64,000 nucleotides of DNA. It comes from Maniola hyperantus. Its lineage: Eukaryota; Arthropoda; Insecta; Lepidoptera; Nymphalidae. The notes below the pieces were generated by a model. That model ran no database searches. It had not been told where the DNA came from and saw only the letters and a list, made by a program, of their open reading frames with translations. Where the stretch lies: positions 6,014,001-6,078,000 of the forward strand of contig NC_048556.1 of assembly GCF_902806685.2 (NCBI RefSeq). The letters run 5' to 3'. Position numbers and translations under genes: made by a program. Below are positions 57,701-64,000 of this stretch, in pieces (position 1 is the stretch's first letter; each line of letters begins with the position of its first letter).

Positions 57701-60700
57701 TGTGCTATTTCGCTTCCCGGATTCGTCAATTTTCTTCCACTACGCTACTTCAGGTCCATGTTTTTTGCCGGGCACTATAATGTAGTCCGAACTAAGCTTA
57801 AGGGCGTGTACTCACGGTGCGCGGCGGGCGGCGGGTTGTGCGTGGTGTGCGGCGCGTGCGCGTAGGGCGCGCGCGGCGGCAGCGCGCCGTGGCTGTGCGC
57901 GTGCATGTGGCCGTGGCCGTGCGCGCCGTGCGACGGGCAGCAGCAGCCGCGGCACGTCACCATGCAGCGCACCCTGTGTCGAACACATAATCATAATCTG
58001 TGATTACATCCTTTGACGTGTGGCCTAGTTGAGTCAACCTATATCAATCTATTGCAATTGTTAAGCACAGTTAACCAAACTCGGTAACTGGATGGATGAC
58101 CGACTTCGGAGGTCCAAATTTGGCATTTTTATGTCCTCCGTGCTTTGGAGAATACGTTAAGCCGCGCGGCGGTCCCGGTTATTATCTGATAATAACAGCT
58201 GTCCCTGAACCTATGAATCCGAAATCTTATTCGATTAGTGAGTTGAATGTGGATGGATCTGGGAACCCACCGCATTATTATTCCAAGGGTACTCCTGCCA
58301 TTATGTGATTAATGGAAGGAGTGACGACCTTCAGCAATGAGGGATACGACTATAAAGAACATACTTTTGTTATCAATGACAGCTCTCACATTAATGTATT
58401 TGCCAGTTGACACAGCCCTTTTTGGTTTTGGTAAAAAACGTCAAAATTACATGTCCTGCGTGCGTGCCGGCGATGGGTTGATCATGATGATTGTCGCGTT
58501 GTTTTTGTTTTTTAACACAATAACATTATTAGTAAAGATAAAATGATTGCGTCATGATTCATGCCGGTGTGAGATGTACATACATGTACATCTCACACCG
58601 GCTTTACTCACGTGTTTAGTTGACGTTAGCCCGACTAGTTTATCAATCATGATGTATACTACAACTAAATACACTATCAAGAATGCTGGTATATCATTTC
58701 CGGTTTTATGTGGGTGTAGATAAGAAATTAGCATTTTGTTAGGTCTATTCTTTCCAGGCAATGTTGTGTTGATGAAATGTTTTTAATCGATATTATCATT
58801 ATTTCTTTTTTCATTTTCAGCCCCTAGGAGATAGTCAATTTTTTAAACAAATTTTATTTAGTAATAAATCAATCTGTGTGACTTTATGACGTGACTGATA
58901 TTACTTATACAATAATATGTCATAATATTATTGCAATTTGAACATTTGAAGAGAGGATCCGCCGAGTTTCTTGCTGGTTCTTCTAAGTAGGAATGGCATT
59001 CAGAAATAGTGCTGCAAGATCCTTTTATCGATTCAAAAGCACTTGAGAATGGTTATTTAATTAAAAAATCATTCTATTTCTATTTCATTCTATTCAATCT
59101 CATCTAGATCCAAGCTCAGAAAATCCGAGGTAATGCGAAAGCGATCGTACAAACATTACTACGACTACATCGGTGCGAATATTTGTTCACGGCTGACGGA
59201 GAGAAATCGGATGATGGAAGTCGGATCTAGTGCGTAAACTACCATACAAATAATTCTATGACTACTTTTGAACGTATTTTCACGGATTAGGATCGGAAGC
59301 AGTGCATAACCACTCTAACTGCTCTTGCGCCTGCTTCTATCCAATATAACTTACCTCGTGCGATGCAACAAGTGTGGATGCGACGGTACGGGAGGAGTGT
59401 GATAGAGCGGCGGGTCCCGGTGCGGCACGGACTCAAACAAAGGCCGCGGAGAGCGCACGGCACCCGTAGAGGCCTGCGGGGGCCCGTCTTCGGGGGACTG
59501 GCCCGTACGCCCCGGGGAACTGGTTAGGTCTATTACTTCCCGCTGGAAAATAATATAATCTTAATCTTTATCCATATTTCTTCATTATGGGCAAGTTTCC
59601 ACACAAACAAACAACACAATATTGTTTGGAAACATTTAACACTGGTTAAATGTTTCCATCTATTGTGCGTCCAGTACCCGTCCCCGCTTGAGTCGGACGA
59701 AATTTGGTACAGAGTTAACTTGCATCCTGACGCACAACAGACAGAAACGTTTAAGTGCGGAAACCAGCCCAGAGCGAAGAAGAAGAACTTGCATCCTGAT
59801 GAAGAATATAAACTAGTGTTATCCCAGAAAATCGGAAATCTCACACAATTATAAAAATCCATCGCGTGGAACACACTTGTATTAAATACCAGTAACTACT
59901 AATACCAGAATTAAATATGTGGTAATCACTAATATTAAATACATACGGAATTGGGCTCCTCAGTCAATACTTGCACGTCGTCATCAGAGCTGGAGTCTGA
60001 GACCCAGTCCAGTTGCAGATCTGGTGCCGACAACACATGCCCACCACTGCCAGACAATGCTTCTGTCCTGTTTGGCTTGTTTTCCTGGAGTTAATAACAA
60101 TTTTTGTGCTTAGTTTAGTAGTAACTAGCTTATGCTCGCGACTTCGTCCGCGTGGACTACACAAATTTCAAACCCCTATTTCACCCCCTAAGGGTTGAAT
60201 TTTCAAAAATCCTTTCTTAGCGGATGCCTACGTCATAATAGCTATCTGCATGCCAAATTTCAGCCCGAGCCGTCCAGTAGTTTAAGCTGTGCGTTGATAG
60301 ATCAGTCAGTAGCCGGTCACTCTCCAGGTCTTTAACTATACCCATGTAAAAAATCACGTCGATCCGTTGCTCTGTTGCGACGTGATTGAAGGACATACCA
60401 ATAATTTAACAAAGAAACACACTTTCACATTTATAATATAGGTACTCCGTACTGATTATGTATAAAAAACCGGCCAAGTGCGAGTCAGGCTCGCGCAATG
60501 AGGGTTCTGTACTACAGTCGTATTTTTTCGACATTTTGCAGGATAATTCAAAACTATGATACATAAAAATGAATAAAAATCTGTTTTAGAATGCACAGGT
60601 GAAGACCTTTCATATGATACCCCACTTGATATAGTTATCTTACTTAGAAAATTGAAAATACTAATTATTAGTTCATGACCACAATTTTTTTTGTGTGATC

Positions 60701-63450
60701 TAACCCTATATTCACGGTTTTCAGATTTTTCCTCAAATGTCAGCTACAAGATCTACCTACCTGCCAAATTTCATGATTCTAGATCTACGGGAAGTACCCT
60801 GTAGGTTTCTTGACAGACAGACGGATGGAAAGACAGACAGACAAACAAAGTGATCCTATAAGAGTTCCGTTTTTCCTTTTGAGGTATGGAACCCTAAAAA
60901 ATTTAACAAATTGAGAACCTCCTTCTTTTTTGAAGCCTGTTAATTTTTTTTTATAAAATGGCAATGACAGTGTGGTTATAATAATATTAGATGTGCCCAC
61001 AACTTTGTCTGCATGGATTAAGGTTTTTAATCATCCTGTGGCAATTCTTTTATTTTCCAGGATAAAAAGTAGCCTGTCTGGAATGAAGGCTATCTCTATC
61101 TATTGGGTACACCAACACAATTTCTTTTATGTAATTTATAGTACTGATGTAAGGCAAGTTACCTGATTGTTATTGGTTTGTGTTGTAGGGATATGTTCAG
61201 GTTGTGTATGCCTGGCCGAGCTCGTCCCCGGCTGGGGCGATGGATCTTTGATCCTCCTGTCTCCGGCGCCATCACAACATCGCCGACTTTCCGAATCCTC
61301 TAACTTTACAGTCACAGTACTATTACTAGCACTAATCGTTCTATTCCATGGCCTCTGTATTGATGTGTTGGACACAGGCTCAGATTTTATTGGAGCCTGC
61401 CCGGTCGGTTCAACCTTAACAGATCCTATACTAGAAGATTGCTGTGTATTATCTGAAAGCCTAGGAGAGTTAGGTTCAACTTTTACAACCGGCTGAGAAA
61501 CAGGCTCTACTTTAATATTTGAAGTACTAGGATTTGAAGATCCAGATGGTGCATTACTACCGTGAGCACAGGGTGTGATACGGTGGTGATGGTGGTGATG
61601 ATGGTGATGTGCACCATTATAGTAACTAAAGTAATTCGGATTCGACCTGTCTGATGGATTCGGGAAAAAACATGTGTGTTTGTTCTTTTTACAAGCACAG
61701 CCCGGCCGAGGTTGGTAGCTGACAGGTTGAGTTTGTTCTTTAACTGGAGGGGGATTCAGCACTTGGTGGTGTTGTCTATGAGCTGAAACTGGTTCTTCAG
61801 GTTGCACTTCAGCCCTTTCAGTGTCCTGAACGGTTTGTGTTGATACTTCTGACGGGTCTTGCGGTTCTGTCTTAACAGCGACCCTTTCATTTACATCGGG
61901 AGCATTGATTAATCCACATGAATGGCGACTATTGCTCTGTCTTGCATCTCTGTTCATATCTGAGGAAGGTCGAGCAACATCACACTGCTTTTTACTAGGT
62001 GTCGATGGGGTGTCTTCCTCATCAGAACTTAGTTCTATTAAATTTGGACTAGCCTGACTCTCTTTTGATTGTTTCCTTCTAGGTGATACATTAAATTTAC
62101 GACTCGGCCTTTCTAAGCTCTGTGCCTGACTTTCAGGTTGGTTCGACTCATCTGGAAAGTTGCTAAATGAATGACCTGCACTCGGCTGTAATGATGTATA
62201 GCCTGCATTTGGAAAATTGGTTTCTTGAAGAGGGGGTCGGTGAGCAGAAAGTGTGTAATTTATTGGCTGCTGTGATAAGTAATTCCTTTCCTCACTAAGT
62301 ACAATCATATTCATGTTCATGTGACCGTAAGGACCTACTATGTATTCTCTTGGATTGTTTCCATTGCGATAACAGAAGGTGCCAAGCTGGTATGCTGGTT
62401 TAGGTTGATAGCGTATATTTACATCGTTGAATGTTCCGCTAGGATTAGTGCCATCAGGATTACTTCTGCCAATGGAGTATTCAATGGAACTTGAACTGTC
62501 GGGCAAAGGCTGGTACTCCTCAGGGACTGGTGTGTGCGCTGATAGGGGTGCTACATTCACTTCAAATGGTTGTGTAGGTGTAGTGGAGTTTATGTAATTG
62601 GATGATATTGCATTCTTTGGTGTTGGAGCATTTCTTTCTCCTTGATTGATTTCCTCTGTAGGCACCGGCAGTACTTCTACATCATCATCGCTTTCAGCAA
62701 ACAATGGATCACACTCCATCTCCTCTACAACAATTTAAAAAAAAATGCTTAGTCACATAATAGGTATGTTATTCTTACAGAGCTTTTAATGACAGCTAAC
62801 CCAGGGCTTGTCGCAAGTGGTTTTTAAAATCTGAGGGTCCGAATAAGCAGCTATATTGATTTTCATGCTTCACTTACAAATCTGTTTTTATAGTGGCTTC
62901 TAAAATCAAACTTAACTACTAAATAACTAAACATTGCATGCCTATGTCAGTTCACATGCTGCACTTGAGTCTGGCAATTAAGTATGTTTGTTCTAAAACA
63001 AACCTTGACCATTTAATAAATAAAAACACTGTTTATACAACATAATATCTGGGATTTCAAAAGATCCCAAATGAATGACAACTTTACAAAAATAGGCACG
63101 CCCAAACTAAGGCTAAGGGCTAAAAATGTAATAATAAAAAGGGTTTACCTTTACAAGATTTTTCCTATAATATTTTCAAGTTTCTTAGTTGCTTTGTTTG
63201 CCTTTAACAAAAGCACTATGATGTTGAAATATAATATAGCTCTGGAGCTTTATAGCTTCAGAGCTATATTAGCATACAGCTCTCAAAACATAATTATCAT
63301 TAAATAATACTTACCAATTCTTGGTGGATTATCAGAGGAAGTAGAATTATTGTATATAGAACCAAGGATAGCAGCTATTGAGGAGGGTCCGGGCATATCC
63401 CATGCAGATAATGAGTGCTCGCCGTCATACCCCTCTTCAGTCATTTCCAT
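48670..63450 (-). CDS. Arkadia: E3 ubiquitin-protein ligase Arkadia (RNF111 family)
   Basis: Eleven exons: 63450-63315, 62724-61163, 60084-59947, 59542-59355, 57973-57816, 56564-56491, 55834-55739, 54874-54825, 54405-54318, 49642-49446 and 48793-48670. All phases match, for 936 residues (human RNF111 about 990). Residues 882-922 form a C-terminal RING-H2: C882, C885, C900, H902, H905, C908, C919, C922, with DEKCTICLSIF and HCPICRVDIE typical of Arkadia. Just before it, RGASRAVIERNT (854-865) matches the family's NRG/TIER motif. SUMO-interacting motifs are seen at VEVL (61-64), LIELSSDEED (~273-282), VQVLTEE (603-609) and VIDLTSS (615-621). His-rich stretches occur near 430, 690 and 805. Arkadia proteins are nuclear E3 ligases that degrade SnoN/Ski and inhibitory Smads to strengthen TGF-beta/activin signalling, and can act as SUMO-targeted ligases. 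The start at 63450 has a second Met two codons later. Confidence 0.95.
49446..49642 (-). CDS. Arkadia: Arkadia exon 10 (NRG/TIER motif and first RING cysteines)
   Basis: Encodes the basic RGASRAVIERNTYRHAY segment and the RING start DEKCTICLSIFEVDSDC. It is strikingly G+C-rich, with many CpG dinucleotides, in an AT-rich region. Donor AG|GTACTA is acceptable though not optimal. Confidence 0.92.
49735..49990 (+). repeat. Dispersed repeat in Arkadia intron 9
   Basis: TTGATGTAGCCTAAGATGGGAC...CCTATTCACTCTTGTTTTAAAG. A diverged partial copy is at 52688-52745. Not assigned to a class. Confidence 0.4.
50440..50870 (-). pseudogene. LINE fragment in Arkadia intron 9
   Basis: Minus-strand frame from 50705 reads LNYFSHIARKNASSIEKLLI, TGKIGGKRPRGRSLRRWFDQI, the C-terminal end of a LINE ORF2 (FGHIARR..GKRPRGRSPxRW pattern). 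No upstream domains; dead copy. Confidence 0.6.
53160..54060. repeat. G+C-rich block, probably retroelement-derived
   Basis: A sharp rise in G+C for ~900 bp with overlapping open frames on both strands (longest 53297-53842, 181 codons) but no recognisable domain. Sequences such as GGAGGCACGGAGGTTATGTC look like lepidopteran LINE 5'/ORF1 remains, which is only a resemblance. It lies in Arkadia intron 9. Confidence 0.3.
54945..55515. repeat. Minisatellite, five ~119-bp units, in Arkadia intron 7
   Basis: The anchor ACGAGGGA occurs at 54993, 55112, 55231, 55351 and 55470. Each unit contains CATGACATGGCTACTGC, GGTTGGCTCC, ACGAGGGAACT, CACAGACACTAAATG and TTCTAAGTT. Units differ by scattered substitutions. 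Confidence 0.85.
56640..56835. repeat. Local duplication with palindromic junction
   Basis: CATTTCCGAGCTAGAAATCATCG..AATAGGTAAAATTTTACATG is followed by an inverted piece and then a second direct copy. The junction GAAATGAAATATTTCATTTC is a perfect palindrome. Confidence 0.6.
57191..57401 (+). mobile_element. Helitron-like (Lep1-type) copy in Arkadia intron 5
   Basis: AAAAGAAAAGGTGACTGACT...GGCATCCGCTAAGAAAGGAT...GTCCACGCGGACGAAGTTGC...AAGCTAGT. Confidence 0.65.
57816..57973 (-). CDS. Arkadia: Arkadia exon 5 (Cys/His-rich)
   Basis: Reads VRCMVTCRGCCCPSHG followed by HGHGHMHAHSHG and Pro/Ala-rich sequence. It is extremely G+C-rich. The CRGCCCPSHG cluster could bind metal, but no named domain is recognised. 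Phases on both sides (AG|G and C|TA) fit neighbours 4 and 6. Confidence 0.88.
58012..58200 (+). mobile_element. tRNA-derived SINE in Arkadia intron 4
   Basis: TGACGTGTGGCCTAGTTGAGTC...CTCGGTAACTGGATGGATGACC...TCCCGGTTATTATCTGATAA. Same family as 6215-6372. Confidence 0.6.
58563..58602. repeat. Perfect 19-bp-arm palindrome
   Basis: GCCGGTGTGAGATGTACAT and its exact inverse are separated by AC. It lies within Arkadia intron 4. Confidence 0.85.
60124..60312 (-). mobile_element. Helitron-like (Lep1-type) copy in Arkadia intron 2
   Basis: ACTAGCTTATGCTCGCGACT ... GTTGATAGATCAGTCAGT. A fragment of the second Helitron-like family (60318-60445) and a ~430-bp dispersed repeat (60467-60900) follow directly. 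Confidence 0.65.
61163..62724 (-). CDS. Arkadia: Arkadia exon 2 (disordered N-terminal half)
   Basis: The largest exon, about 520 codons. It holds two SUMO-interacting motifs (VEVL followed by acidic residues; LIELSSDEED), a CACKKNKHTC cysteine cluster followed by a run of nine histidines, and six matches to the sumoylation consensus psi-K-x-E: VKTE, IKVE, VKVE twice, IKSE and VKLE, between about residues 329 and 521. It ends NNNQ at a CAG|GTAACT donor. Confidence 0.93.
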
Positions 63451-64000
63451 GTTATTATTTTTTTATCATAGTCAAAGATTGTCCTTAATTATGTCAAAAA
63501 ATAACTTACTGAACTTGTCAACACAATACATTGGCCATACAAGTTACAATACAACATTTAAGATAAAAGTAACATCATAGTGCACGATTGTAATATTACG
63601 TTTGTTTTTCTACTAAATATATTTTATTTTAGATACCTTACATTAGAAACATATTGTGTTTGAAAGAAAATTGAACATTTATCAAATAAATATAGAATTG
63701 CGACGACATATTTTGCAATTTTGTCCACAGACCAATAACAGTCCCAGATGGTCCCAGAGTCCACAGACCAGTAATGTAATGCTAAAAAGCAAAAAGTAGG
63801 TATATAATCACTAATGCTAAAATGAATTAAAGACCATAGACCATAGTAGTCACGGGTAACTTTAAAAACGTGTTAAACATTATGCGGACACGTCCATGGT
63901 CGTGGTCAAAAATTCTATTATTCTATCTACGGTGGGTATCATTATTTACGTCATTTTATTTCTGGTCGGTGATTTACGTTTTGACATTTGCTAATGTCAA
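63451..64000. promoter_or_regulatory. Upstream region of Arkadia
   Basis: 550 bp before the Arkadia start codon to the window edge, AT-rich, with a short local repeat (GTCCACAGACCAGTAA / GTCCCAGATGGTCCCAGAG). The 5' UTR and promoter should lie here or beyond; no specific motif is called. Confidence 0.35.

Noticed and set aside
58096..58546. Two plus-strand frames of about 70 codons
   Set aside because: The first is translated SINE. The second contains a piece of another SINE family (GTGCCGGCGATGGGTTGATC) and has no domain.
61507..61698. A second frame overlapping the His codon run
   Set aside because: It is a shadow of Arkadia exon 2, whose own frame is intact across the region.

Overview
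This is nuclear DNA from an insect, most likely a moth or butterfly. Genes have GT-AG introns and are sparse in AT-rich DNA. The non-coding part is full of repeats typical of Lepidoptera: short Helitron-like elements ending in a small hairpin plus CTAG|T, tRNA-derived SINEs, 5'-truncated LINE fragments and many MITEs. No bacterial, organellar or viral genes were seen.

Four protein genes can be assembled with consistent splice phases. (1) Minus strand, 31271 to 5862: an adaptor with two C-terminal SH3 domains. Its last intron is 21.8 kb long and splits an SH3 domain. (2) Plus strand, 33461-41510: Fbxw4, an F-box/WD40 substrate receptor of SCF ubiquitin ligases, 8 exons, 425 codons. (3) Plus strand, 41877-48059: a Diablo/Smac homologue, a mitochondrial IAP antagonist, starting about 370 bp after the Fbxw4 stop. 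(4) Minus strand, 63450 to 48670: the RING-H2 E3 ligase Arkadia (RNF111), 11 exons, 936 codons, tail-to-tail with Diablo. Genes 1 and 2 are divergent. Genes 2 and 4 belong to ubiquitin ligation and gene 3 to regulation of IAPs, which are themselves E3 ligases, but nothing shows that they work together.

The giant intron of gene 1 (6180-27954) is a nest of repeats. It holds a 1.49-kb palindrome whose arms are 140-bp tandem repeats (7417-8910), about ten head-to-tail copies of a ~760-bp Helitron-like element (9428-16966), and a ~2.6-kb Mutator-like element with long inverted ends and a possible 9-bp target duplication (17698-20290). That element contains a further inverted repeat, a Helitron piece and a LINE fragment. 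SINEs, LINE ends and a 55-bp-stem hairpin follow.

Two observations stand out. A 324-bp Harbinger-like MITE with a TTA duplication sits inside what was one coding exon of Diablo: removing the MITE and one TTA copy restores an open frame that lines up with human DIABLO. In this allele the gene is either broken or rescued by a new intron. The second is the Helitron tandem array, which looks like a rolling-circle product and repeats the Pho/YY1 core motif about four times per unit.
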